DNA of 64,000 bases, taken from Candidatus Latescibacterota bacterium (GTDB lineage: Bacteria; JAAXHH01). The DNA lies in the NCBI GenBank assembly GCA_022821085.1, contig JAJEEG010000005.1:1-64000 (forward strand), given 5' to 3'. A program made the translations under genes and the position numbers. Of this stretch, positions 42,806 through 51,064 are shown piece by piece. The notes under the pieces are model-generated. The model was not told the DNA's origin. It did no database searches and was given only the letters and a program-made list of their open reading frames with translations. The stretch's first letter is position 1. Each line of letters starts with the position of its first letter.

Positions 42806-43607
42806 CGCCTTCCTGTCTCGTCTTCACGGAGACGTGGGTAAACCGCGTCAGATCGGGCAGGTCCGACCCGTTGTGGAGCTTGTAGGACCGGGCCAGGTCG
42901 GACAGCATCCGGTGCCGGCTGACTGTCAGGCGCAGCCGGTCGCGGATGTCTTCCACGAGCTGCAGATCCGCGCCGGTCAACACGTCTTGCCTCCCGTCGC
43001 GGACCGACCTGTAGGCCGCGATTGCCGCTTCGAATTCATCCAGGGCGCCCGCGATCAGTTCCCCCACCCTGTTCTTGTCCAGCCGCCGCGTTTCCAGGTG
43101 GTCGGAAACGACCTTCACGCACCCGATCCGGTGGGGCGGAAGGAAGGTCGCCGCCGCCTGGTAGAACCCGGCCGCTTCCATGTCGGCCAGGCCCGGTTCC
43201 ACGGTCCCGCCATCGGCCCGTTCCAGGGGCCGCTCCACGGTGGTGACGACGGACTCCGCCAGGGGCGTCCTCGCCAGCAGGTCGGGGAAGAAGGAACGGC
43301 CCGTACTCCGCTCCGTGATCTTGTGCGCGAGGAACCGGTCTCCCACCGAAACGGGACCATCCGCCGCCTGCTGCGTATGGCCGGCGATGCCGAGGTTGAA
43401 CAGGACCGTGTCTTCATCCCGTTCGACCCGGGCGAGCAGGGAGGCGGTCGCGATGGCGGACTTCATGCTCCCCGTGCCCGTCACGGTGAGCCAGACATCG
43501 TCCCGCCGGAAGACGGGCAGGTCGTACGAAGCGTCCTGCTTCAGGCGGAACCGCTCGATCACGGGCCGCGCTTCCGCGTGCAGGGCGATGGCGAGGAGGA
43601 CAGGCAT
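42762..43607 (-). CDS. Nucleosidase/phosphorylase-superfamily protein
   Basis: 281 residues. The N-terminal part has the nucleoside phosphorylase fold (LAIALHAEARPVIERF, LFNLGIAGH, LADMEAAGFYQAA, CVKVVSDHLETRRLDK) with active-site Glu in DMEA and Asp in SDHLE, as in MTA/SAH nucleosidases. Those cleave purine nucleosides such as 5'-methylthioadenosine or S-adenosylhomocysteine. Its C-terminal 85 residues are an unrelated extension. Overlaps the SPL gene by 44 bases. Confidence 0.7.
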   Translation of the reverse strand: MPVLLAIALHAEARPVIERFRLKQDASYDLPVFRRDDVWLTVTGTGSMKSAIATASLLARVERDEDTVLFNLGIAGHTQQAADGPVSVGDRFLAHKITERSTGRSFFPDLLARTPLAESVVTTVERPLERADGGTVEPGLADMEAAGFYQAAATFLPPHRIGCVKVVSDHLETRRLDKNRVGELIAGALDEFEAAIAAYRSVRDGRQDVLTGADLQLVEDIRDRLRLTVSRHRMLSDLARSYKLHNGSDLPDLTRFTHVSVKTRQEGDAQFERLRDILSVE

Positions 43608-43639
43608 GAAGGGGTTTCCGCGGTGAGAAGGCCCGGATC

Positions 43640-44263
43640 CTATTTGGGCTCGATGACGACCCGGCCGTCCTCGACCTTCACGGACTTCACCAGGCCCATG
43701 AACCGATCCAGGGAGGGATCCTGGAGAAGGGTTTCGACCAGGTTGTTCTTCCGGATCTCATTCATGAACTCTTCGGGAATGTTTTGTCCGCCGACCTCCA
43801 GCCGGTCGATGGTGACCTCGAGCCGGTCGTCCTTCATCTCGACGGAGAGTTCGCCCGTGCCGTTGAGGTACCTGCCCTCGAACCGTTCGTTGAACAGGTC
43901 GAGGGGCACGCTGATCTCGGCCAGCAGCCGGTCGTCCCGGATGTCCACGCGCGCCATCCCGTGGAACTCCCGCAACAGGTCTTCAAACTCCAGGAGGGCA
44001 TTGATGTCGTCCGCCGACAGCGAAAAGCTCCCCGTTTCTTCGCCCCGTTCGAGGGCCATGATGAAATCCCTGGACCGGTCGATAACGGACAGCGCTTCAT
44101 CCCGTCCTTCCTCCACGCGGGCGAAATCCCGGGGTTCCGGGCTCGTGTAGGTCTCCACCAGTTCGTCGCTCGCCTGGAGGATGAAATAGTATGCTGCGCC
44201 GGCGATCACGGCGAGCAGGATGATCGCGGACAGGCATCCGCCCACCCAGTACCTGGCTTTCAT
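43640..44263 (-). CDS. Membrane-anchored protein of unknown function
   Basis: 207 residues with one N-terminal membrane helix (about 7-28), then an acidic helical and beta-rich domain likely on the periplasmic side. GGAG lies ten bases before ATG 44263. ISVPLDLFNERFEGRYLNGTGEL and DRLEVTIDRLEVGGQNIPEEF suggest a duplicated beta pattern. No family recognised. Confidence 0.5.
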   Translation of the reverse strand: MKARYWVGGCLSAIILLAVIAGAAYYFILQASDELVETYTSPEPRDFARVEEGRDEALSVIDRSRDFIMALERGEETGSFSLSADDINALLEFEDLLREFHGMARVDIRDDRLLAEISVPLDLFNERFEGRYLNGTGELSVEMKDDRLEVTIDRLEVGGQNIPEEFMNEIRKNNLVETLLQDPSLDRFMGLVKSVKVEDGRVVIEPK

Positions 44264-44269
44264 GGTGTG

Positions 44270-45415
44270 TTATCTCCGTTCGAATACGATTTCCCCGTCC
44301 AGCAGGGTCATTTCACAGGTCAGGCGCCGCGGCCACCTCCGGCGGTTCCCGTGCGAGTCGCTGAATTCGAAGTCGCCCTCCTCCAGTTCGAATACCGCCA
44401 CGTCGGCGGCCGCGCCCGGACGGAGCGAGCCGAGTTCGTTTCTCCCGATCGCCGCGGCCGGGATGGAGGTCGTGCTTTCCACGATGTCTTCGAGGGGCAT
44501 GCCCAGGTTCAGCATCTTGGACATGGTGGTGGGCAGATCGTAAACCGGTCCGTCGACGTTCACGGTGTACAGGTCCGTGCTGATGGCGTCCGGGAAGAAC
44601 CCCTGTTCGAAGGCCGCTTTGGCCACGTCGAAACTGAAGCTGCCGGCGCCGTGCCCCACGTCCATCAGGATGCCCCGGGACCGCCCCTCGATGACGTCTT
44701 CCCAGACGGCCCGGTGATCGTCCAGGATGCCGTGGGGGTGGCCGTGATAGGCGTGCGTGATGATGTCGCCCGGCCGGAGCAGATCCATGATGCCGGCCAG
44801 CGGACAGGGCGTATTGCCCACGTGGACCATGACGGGGACGTCTGCCTGTTCCGCCGCCTCAACAGCCAGTCGCATCGGCTCGATCCCGTTATCGCCGATG
44901 AGGTGCCGGCCCATGCGGACCTTGATGCCGGTCATCAGGTCCCGGTTCCCGGCCACCGCGGCCACGGAACGGTCCACGTCCACGAACCGCAGGCTGGCCA
45001 GTTCGGGCGTGCCCGCCGTCGGGATGCCCACGCTGGAGATATTGGAGAAGCCGAAGACCCGCGTCCCGGAGGGTTCCGCCACGATGCGGCGGAAGGCATC
45101 CTGGCTCGGCCAGCTCGAGCTTCCGGCGTCCACGATGGCCGTCACACCGGTGGAGGGACAGATGTCGTCCGGCACCAGGCCGATGTCGGTGAACCCCCAG
45201 CAGATGTGGGCGTGCAGGTCGACCAGGCCGGGAAAGACGTACCGCCCCGACACATCGACGACGCGGCGGCCATCGTCCGGCAGGCCGTCGCCGACGGCCG
45301 AAATCGAACCGTCTTGTATGGCGACGTCGCATACCCGGTTCAGGGCCTGCGACGGGTCCACGACGGTCCCGCCGCGAAGCAGGAGGCCGGGGTGGTTTTC
45401 GATGACTGTTGGCAT
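44270..45415 (-). CDS. Amidohydrolase/deacetylase-type metallohydrolase
   Basis: 381 residues. HAH (68-70) is the first metal pair and GIKVRMG (163-169) contains the probable carboxylated Lys165, with HVGNTPCP and HAYHGHPHG downstream: the dihydroorotase/amidohydrolase pattern. Such enzymes hydrolyse cyclic amides or N-acyl groups. Substrate unknown. It ends six bases before the next gene (43640-44263), in the same direction. Confidence 0.75.
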   Translation of the reverse strand: MPTVIENHPGLLLRGGTVVDPSQALNRVCDVAIQDGSISAVGDGLPDDGRRVVDVSGRYVFPGLVDLHAHICWGFTDIGLVPDDICPSTGVTAIVDAGSSSWPSQDAFRRIVAEPSGTRVFGFSNISSVGIPTAGTPELASLRFVDVDRSVAAVAGNRDLMTGIKVRMGRHLIGDNGIEPMRLAVEAAEQADVPVMVHVGNTPCPLAGIMDLLRPGDIITHAYHGHPHGILDDHRAVWEDVIEGRSRGILMDVGHGAGSFSFDVAKAAFEQGFFPDAISTDLYTVNVDGPVYDLPTTMSKMLNLGMPLEDIVESTTSIPAAAIGRNELGSLRPGAAADVAVFELEEGDFEFSDSHGNRRRWPRRLTCEMTLLDGEIVFERR

Positions 45416-45430
45416 GTACTGATCGGCCGG

Positions 45431-46387
45431 TTATTCTGCTTTCTTGTTTTCCAGCGGGTTTTTCTTAAGCGGAGGCAGCATGTCCCTGATCTGCCTGAAC
45501 CGTTCCGAATCCGTGACCAAACCCTCCAGAACCGGTAGCTCCGCGGCCTGTTTACGGGTGTTCTCGATACGTTCCCTGCTCGGCGGATGGGTCGTGAACA
45601 TGGTAGCAAACGCACCGGGATCGCGGTCGTTGATCTCCAGCAGCTTCTCGAAGAACCCGGTGAGGCCTTCGGGGTCGTAACCGGCCTCCCGCAGATTCAC
45701 GACCGCGAGAGCGTCCGCCTCCCGTTCCGCCTCCCGGGAATGGTGCAGCATGGAGAGGATGCCGCCGATTCCCGCCAGTTGCGACGCGACGCGCCGCACG
45801 CCCGTGGGGTTTCTTCCCGATATCATGCCCAGCACGATCTCCAGTCCGAGCTGCCGGGTCAGGGCTTTGGCCCCGTGGCGCGCCACCACGTGGGCGATTT
45901 CGTGGGCGATCACCCCGGCCAGTTCCGCCTCGGTTTCAGAGATGGAAATGAGCCCCCGGTTGACGTAGAGATAGCCGCCGGGAAGGGCAAAGGCGTTGAC
46001 TTCATCCGTATCCACTACCTTTATGTAGTAGGGTATGTTCGATCGCCTGGAATGCACGACGAGGGCCTGGCACAGTCCGTCGACGTAGCGGACCACCTCC
46101 GGGTCCCCGTACAGCTTGATCTCTCTTTCGATCTCTCTCGAAAACTGCCTCCCGAGCGCGATTTCGTCTGCCTCGGAGAGCACGTTGACGTCTTTAAAAA
46201 CGCTGCCGCAGCCCGGAGTCGTCAACAGGATGATGGGGAGCGACGCGGCGGCCGTCGTGAGCGCGAGGGACCGGGACAGGCTGACCAGGCGAGTTGCGGC
46301 CGTCGTGAGCGCGTGGGGCCGGGACAGGGACCGGGCCAGGCTGACCAGGCGAGTTGCGGCGCGCCGGAAAAGGCAATGGGATCTCAT
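45431..46387 (-). CDS. M48-family zinc metalloprotease lipoprotein
   Basis: 318 residues. HEIAHVVARH (162-171) gives the HExxH zinc site; the third ligand is probably in EREADALAV. Cys60 (TTPGC) after a hydrophobic stretch looks like a lipobox, so it is a periplasmic-facing lipoprotein of LoiP/BepA type that may cut misfolded envelope proteins. Residues 10-47 contain a duplication of ATRLVSLxRSL...LTTA made by the 48-60 bp repeat at 46248-46355, so the signal is unusually long. Confidence 0.75.
   Translation of the reverse strand: MRSHCLFRRAATRLVSLARSLSRPHALTTAATRLVSLSRSLALTTAAASLPIILLTTPGCGSVFKDVNVLSEADEIALGRQFSREIEREIKLYGDPEVVRYVDGLCQALVVHSRRSNIPYYIKVVDTDEVNAFALPGGYLYVNRGLISISETEAELAGVIAHEIAHVVARHGAKALTRQLGLEIVLGMISGRNPTGVRRVASQLAGIGGILSMLHHSREAEREADALAVVNLREAGYDPEGLTGFFEKLLEINDRDPGAFATMFTTHPPSRERIENTRKQAAELPVLEGLVTDSERFRQIRDMLPPLKKNPLENKKAE
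46248..46355. repeat. 48/60-bp duplication at the M48 gene start
   Basis: 46248-46295 and 46296-46355 share GCGGCCGTCGTGAGCGCG at one end and GCTGACCAGGCGAGTT at the other; unit 2 has a 12-base insertion. Lies in the signal-peptide region. Confidence 0.8.
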
Positions 46388-46498
46388 CTCGAATAACCCC
46401 GGAATCCGGGACAGGCAGGGCTAGATATTCTGAGCACTGAAGATACGGACCTCAAGACCCGCGGGCAATCGGAAAAGGCCGGGTGGTGACTGCCAGCC

Positions 46499-47509
46499 AT
46501 GAATCAGACATCGGCCCCTGCGGCCGTCTCACGTTACCTGGCCCGGCTGGCTTCTGACGGACACGCGTTCGCCGCCGGCCGGTGCCGTATCCTGCCAATG
46601 GCGGGCGGATTCAACAATCGTATATACGAAGTAGATACCGACCAGGGAACCTACCTTCTCAAGGTGTATCCGCATGACCGCGTCCGGCGCCTTGAACGGG
46701 AATACGCCGCGATGCAGCGGCTCTCTACCCTGGAAGGCGTACCGGTCGCCGTATCGGCGGACGCACGGGCCGCCGGATTGAATGCGCCCGTGCTGATCTA
46801 CAGGAATCTCCCGGGATCGCCGCTTGAACCCGCCGGCATGACCCGGGAAGACCTTTACCTGCTCCTCGGGATCGTGACCCGCGTACACGGTATCCGGGAT
46901 CCGGGCGATCCGGTACTAGCCCGGCCGGCGGGTCCGGCCAGCCCCGATGACTGCCTCAGGTACATGGACGAGACCCTGCGCGCCCTGTCCGCGTCCGCCG
47001 CCATGAACGATCCGTCATTTAGCCGGACCGTGGACCGGCTGCGCGACCTGAGACGGGGCCTGGAACTGATGGACCTGCGGCCCGCGTTATGGACGGACGC
47101 ATCTCCCCGGCTGTGCCACGGGGATTTCCGGCCGGCCAACGTGATCAAAGCGGATCCGGACCGCGTCGCGCTGGTCGACTGGGAACACGCGGGGATCATG
47201 GACCCGTTCTACGAGGTCGCCGGTTTCTTCTGGCATCCCGAGAGCGCGGGGCTGGGGGCGGGGTTGTGGGAGGAGTTGCGGGAGGAGACCATCGCGGGTT
47301 ACAGCGAACGGAGCGGCGACCCCCACGCGAGCGGGAAGATGGATGTGTACCAGGCCATACTTCCCGTACAATGGTGCGTGCGGGTCCTGTCCCTGATCGA
47401 AGGATACGGCCGGCAGGCGGTTCAGCCCTGGAACGAACCCCGGCCGCTGGAGGCGCTATGGGGGGACCTGGAACGCTACATCGGGCTTGCTGCTCAGCGC
47501 CTGGTGTAA
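46499..47509 (+). CDS. APH-family phosphotransferase
   Basis: 336 residues. HGDFRPANVI (207-216) and ALVDWEH (224-230) form the catalytic loop and metal-binding Asp of aminoglycoside-phosphotransferase-fold kinases; Lys55 likely binds ATP. Could phosphorylate homoserine, choline, a sugar or an antibiotic; specificity is unclear. Convergent with Era: 3' ends overlap by 16 bases. Confidence 0.7.
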   Translation: MNQTSAPAAVSRYLARLASDGHAFAAGRCRILPMAGGFNNRIYEVDTDQGTYLLKVYPHDRVRRLEREYAAMQRLSTLEGVPVAVSADARAAGLNAPVLIYRNLPGSPLEPAGMTREDLYLLLGIVTRVHGIRDPGDPVLARPAGPASPDDCLRYMDETLRALSASAAMNDPSFSRTVDRLRDLRRGLELMDLRPALWTDASPRLCHGDFRPANVIKADPDRVALVDWEHAGIMDPFYEVAGFFWHPESAGLGAGLWEELREETIAGYSERSGDPHASGKMDVYQAILPVQWCVRVLSLIEGYGRQAVQPWNEPRPLEALWGDLERYIGLAAQRLV

Positions 47510-48435
47510 CCCAGCCGCCTCAGCTCCTGCTCTTTCTTTCGCCATGAGGGCCGGACCTTGACCCGCAGGTCGAGGTAGACAGGGCGGTCCAGGAATTCGA
47601 CGATGGCCTTTCTCGCGGCCGATCCGATGTGTTTGAGCATGCGCCCGTTCTTGCCGATGATGATGCCCTTCTGGGAAGTCCGCTCGATGATGATGCCGGC
47701 CTGGATGAACGCCGTGCCGTTGGAACGGTCCGTAAAGTCCTCCACGATCACGGCCGACGCGTAGGGCAGTTCCTCGCGCAGGGCCAGGAACAGGTGCTCG
47801 CGGATGATCTCTCCCACGAAGAACCGCTCCGGCTGGTCCGTGAGCATGTCGGCGGGGTAGAGCGCTGGACCCGCCGGAAGCACGCGGATCACGGCGGAGA
47901 GCAGCGGTTCGAGGCCGTCTCCCTTGAGGGCGGATACGGGCACGATTTCGGCGAAGGGGAACCGGCTCGCGGCCCGATCGATCATGGGCAGCAGGGCGGT
48001 CCGGGGTATCCGGTCGATCTTGTTGATGGCCAGGATGACCGGTCCGCGGCTCTGCTCGAGGAAGCCGGCGACCCGGTCGTCGAGATCGCGTTCGAAACGG
48101 GTGGCGTCCACGATGGCCACGGCCGCGTCCGAGTCGTGCAGCGTATGGACCGCGGACTGCAGCATGTATTCCTGGAGCCGGTAGCCGGGTTCGAGCAGCC
48201 CGGGCGTATCCAGGAACAGGACCTGGCAGTCGTCTTTCGTCAGAATGCCGAGTACCCGCTGGCGGGTCGTCTGGGGCCTCGGCGTCACGATGGAAAGCCG
48301 GTGCTGCAGCAGCGCGTTCATCAGGGTGGATTTGCCCACGTTCGGCTTCCCGACCAGGGCCACGAACCCCGCGCGATGGGATCCGTCGCCGGCGGCGCCT
48401 TCCGTCTGCCCTGACATCTGCCCGGTGCTTTCCAT
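47494..48435 (-). CDS. era: GTPase Era
   Basis: 313 residues from ATG 48435 (AAAGGA nine bases upstream). All Ras-like motifs are present: GKPNVGKS (G1), DTPG (G3), NKID (G4), SAL (G5), then the C-terminal KH domain (IIIGKNGRMLKHIG). Era binds the 3' end of 16S rRNA and helps 30S ribosome assembly. Length and motifs are normal. Confidence 0.95.
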   Translation of the reverse strand: MESTGQMSGQTEGAAGDGSHRAGFVALVGKPNVGKSTLMNALLQHRLSIVTPRPQTTRQRVLGILTKDDCQVLFLDTPGLLEPGYRLQEYMLQSAVHTLHDSDAAVAIVDATRFERDLDDRVAGFLEQSRGPVILAINKIDRIPRTALLPMIDRAASRFPFAEIVPVSALKGDGLEPLLSAVIRVLPAGPALYPADMLTDQPERFFVGEIIREHLFLALREELPYASAVIVEDFTDRSNGTAFIQAGIIIERTSQKGIIIGKNGRMLKHIGSAARKAIVEFLDRPVYLDLRVKVRPSWRKKEQELRRLGYTRR

Positions 48436-48539
48436 GTGATGTAGTCCTTTACGGTATCCTTCGTTCACCCTTGTTTCACTATACGTAACACGCCGGCCGC
48501 AAAAGAGAAAGTCTTTTACCCACAGGAGAATGAAGCGCC

Positions 48540-49457
48540 ATGAATGAACCGGTCGTCTATCTCAACGATGGATTCGTCCCCGCATCCCGGGCCCACCTGA
48601 ACATCTTTGACCTGGGGATCGTTCTGGGGGCCACCGTGACTGAAATGACCCGGACTTTCAGGCATGAACCGTTCCGCCTGGACGAACATGTGCGGCGGCT
48701 TCTGCGGTCGTGCAGGTACGTGGGATTCGAACTGGAACTGGACCACGACGGCCTGGTCGAATGCACGCGAAGCCTGATCGAGACCAACAGCAAGCTGATC
48801 GGCCCGGAGCAGGACCTGGGCGTCGTCCACTTCGTGACGCCGGGGGAGAACCGGATCTACGCGGGGAGCTCGGGCAGTCCGGTTCGTCTCAAGCCCACGT
48901 TGTGCATCCACTCCTTTCCGCTGCCCTTCTCCGTGTGGCGCCCCTTCTTCCGCCAGGGCGCCCACGTGGTCACGCCCTCCATCCGCCACGTGCCGCCCCA
49001 GTGCGTCGATCCCAAGACCAAGAACCGCTCGCGCCTGCACTACTGGCTGGCCGACCGGCAGACGCAGGCCGTCGACCCCGCCGCCACCTCGCTGCTGCTC
49101 GACCTTGACGGCAACCTCACGGAGTGTTCGGGGGCGAACTTCGTCGTGGTGGAGAACGACACCATCTATACGCCCACCAGCCGCAATATCCTGGAAGGGG
49201 TCAGCCTGGTCACGCTGCGGGAAATGGCGCCCGGCCTGGGGCTGGACTGGGTGGAAAAAGACCTGCAGCCCTACGATGCCGTCAATGCCGGCGAGGCCTG
49301 GCTGACGAGCACGCCGTATTGCCTGGCGCCCTGTACACGCATCAACAACACGCCCATCGGCGACGGCCGGCCCGGTCCGCTGTTCGGACGGGCCATGGAA
49401 GCCTGGAGCCGGCGGGTGGGCATGGACATCCTGGCGCAGATCGAAAACACGGACTGA
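48540..49457 (+). CDS. Class IV PLP aminotransferase (branched-chain/D-amino-acid type)
   Basis: 305 residues. RLDEHVRRLLRSC near residue 50 and DPKTKNRSRLHYWLA around 160 carry the Arg, Lys and Tyr of the class IV fold; LTECSGANFVVV and GVSLVTLREMA are the cofactor motifs. Candidate enzymes: branched-chain, D-amino-acid or aminodeoxychorismate-lyase relatives. AGGAG is ten bases before ATG 48540. It is divergent from era. Confidence 0.8.
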   Translation: MNEPVVYLNDGFVPASRAHLNIFDLGIVLGATVTEMTRTFRHEPFRLDEHVRRLLRSCRYVGFELELDHDGLVECTRSLIETNSKLIGPEQDLGVVHFVTPGENRIYAGSSGSPVRLKPTLCIHSFPLPFSVWRPFFRQGAHVVTPSIRHVPPQCVDPKTKNRSRLHYWLADRQTQAVDPAATSLLLDLDGNLTECSGANFVVVENDTIYTPTSRNILEGVSLVTLREMAPGLGLDWVEKDLQPYDAVNAGEAWLTSTPYCLAPCTRINNTPIGDGRPGPLFGRAMEAWSRRVGMDILAQIENTD

Positions 49458-49474
49458 ACCGCTTTCCTTTCGAC

Positions 49475-49503
49475 TTGATAAATACTTGATAAGACGGTAT
49501 TTT
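49475..49503 (+). promoter_or_regulatory. Candidate promoter of the heme operon
   Basis: TTGATA (49475-49480), 17 bases, TATTTT (49498-49503); start near 49510, leader about 48 bases to ATG 49559. A direct CTTGATAA/CTTGATAA repeat brackets it. Confidence 0.5.
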
Positions 49504-49558
49504 ACGATACCTTGTCGGGCCTGAATTCCCGGAGCGGTATCACGTCGAGGCTGGATCC

Positions 49559-50380
49559 ATGGCCATCTACATTCTGCATGGTTTGATTCTGGCGGGTTAC
49601 GCCGTCGCCACGGTGGTCTACTTCCGCCATTTCTGGACGAAGCAGCCCAGGTCCGGTTTTTACGCCAGCCTGAGCCTGGTGCTGGCGTTGGCCTGCCACA
49701 GCGTCTTCCTGATCGCCCGCGGTCTCGAATCCAGCCACGCGCCTTTCGTCGGACTGCACGAGTCGATGAGCTTCTTCGCGTGGCTCATCGCCGTGGTCTA
49801 CCTGTTCCTGGAGCGCCGTTTTCACGACCGGTCGCTGGGCGTGTTCGTCCTGCCCCTGGTCCTGGCGGCGCAGACCGCTTCCACGGCGTTCATGAGCCCC
49901 GTCGACCCGCTGCCGCCCCTGCTGCAGAGTCCCTGGTTCAATTTCCACGTAACGGCGAGCTTCCTGGCCTACGCGGCCTTTTCCTTCACCTTCATCACCG
50001 GGCTGCTGTACGTGATGCAGATGTACTACATCCACCACCGCCGCGTGGGCCTGGTGTTCTCCCGGCTGCCCGCGCTGGGCATGCTGGACGAAATGAACCT
50101 GAAGGCGACGCTCATCGGCTGGGTTTTCCTGTCCGCGGGCATCGCCACGGGCATCTGGTGGGCGACGGCCGCGTGGGACTCGATCACGCCCTGGCTGCTG
50201 GATCCGAAAGTACTGTGCGTGATGCTGACCTGGGTCATCTACACCTGCCAACTGGTTACGCGATATACCGCGGGCTGGCAGGGTGAACGGGCGGCCATCA
50301 TCTCCATGGCCGGGTTCGCTTCCGTGCTGCTGGCCTATCTCGGCGCCGGACTCTGGACCAATCTGCACATATTCGACTGA
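49559..50380 (+). CDS. Cytochrome c assembly/HemX-type membrane protein (CcsA-like)
   Basis: 273 residues with about eight hydrophobic helices and SPWFNFHVTASFLAYAAF, the conserved motif with His used in heme handling by CcsA/CcmF/HemX proteins. First gene of the tetrapyrrole operon, as HemX often is next to hemA in many bacteria; it may stabilise or regulate glutamyl-tRNA reductase or move heme. Inner membrane. Confidence 0.75.
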   Translation: MAIYILHGLILAGYAVATVVYFRHFWTKQPRSGFYASLSLVLALACHSVFLIARGLESSHAPFVGLHESMSFFAWLIAVVYLFLERRFHDRSLGVFVLPLVLAAQTASTAFMSPVDPLPPLLQSPWFNFHVTASFLAYAAFSFTFITGLLYVMQMYYIHHRRVGLVFSRLPALGMLDEMNLKATLIGWVFLSAGIATGIWWATAAWDSITPWLLDPKVLCVMLTWVIYTCQLVTRYTAGWQGERAAIISMAGFASVLLAYLGAGLWTNLHIFD

Positions 50381-50419
50381 CGACGGCAACCGGTCGACGA
50401 CAACTGACGGAAACCAACC

Positions 50420-51064
50420 ATGAAAAAATACTATCCCGCCTTCGTCGATATCGATGAACAGCCGTGCCTGGTGGTGGGCGGCGGTGCGATCGCGGAGGAG
50501 AAGGCGGGATCGTTGCTCGAATGCGGTGGGGCCGTTACCGTGATCAGCCCCGATCTGACGGACGGACTGCGTGACCAAGCGGACCGCGGCGCACTGCGCT
50601 GGATAGCGAGGCCGTACGAATCCGGCGACGTCCGTGGCTTCAGGCTGGTCATCTCGGCGACCGATTCCACGGAAGTCAACGAGCGGGTTTACCGGGACGC
50701 CGAGGCGGAGGGCATCATGGTCAACGTGGTGGACGTGCCCGCGCTGTGCCGGTACATCGTACCCTCCATCGTCCGGCAGGGCGACCTGTGCATCGCCATA
50801 TCCACGGGCGGCAAGAGTCCCGCGCTGGCGAAGAAGATCCGCGGGCAGCTGGAAGGGGCCTTCGGGCCCGAGTACGCCGACCTGCTCGACCTGCTGGGCG
50901 CGTACCGCCCCCGGATGAAGGCCGCGCACCCCGATGAAACCGAAACCCGCGCGAGGTTGTGGACGTCCCTGGTCGATTCCGACCTCCTCGATCTCCTGCG
51001 CGCCGGACGCGCGGAAGAAGCGCGCGACAGGGTGGAGACATGCATCTCACACTCGTCGGACTGA
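50420..51064 (+). CDS. sirC: Precorrin-2 dehydrogenase/sirohydrochlorin ferrochelatase
   Basis: 214 residues. CLVVGGGAIAEEKAGSLLECG (split: GGGAIAEEKAG is the NAD-binding loop) and NVVDVPALCRYIVPSIVRQGDL with ISTGGKSP are the CysG N-terminal/Met8 domains. Oxidises precorrin-2 to sirohydrochlorin and may insert Fe2+ to give siroheme. The last 25 bases overlap the hemA start. Together with cobA-hemD it completes siroheme synthesis. Confidence 0.85.
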   Translation: MKKYYPAFVDIDEQPCLVVGGGAIAEEKAGSLLECGGAVTVISPDLTDGLRDQADRGALRWIARPYESGDVRGFRLVISATDSTEVNERVYRDAEAEGIMVNVVDVPALCRYIVPSIVRQGDLCIAISTGGKSPALAKKIRGQLEGAFGPEYADLLDLLGAYRPRMKAAHPDETETRARLWTSLVDSDLLDLLRAGRAEEARDRVETCISHSSD

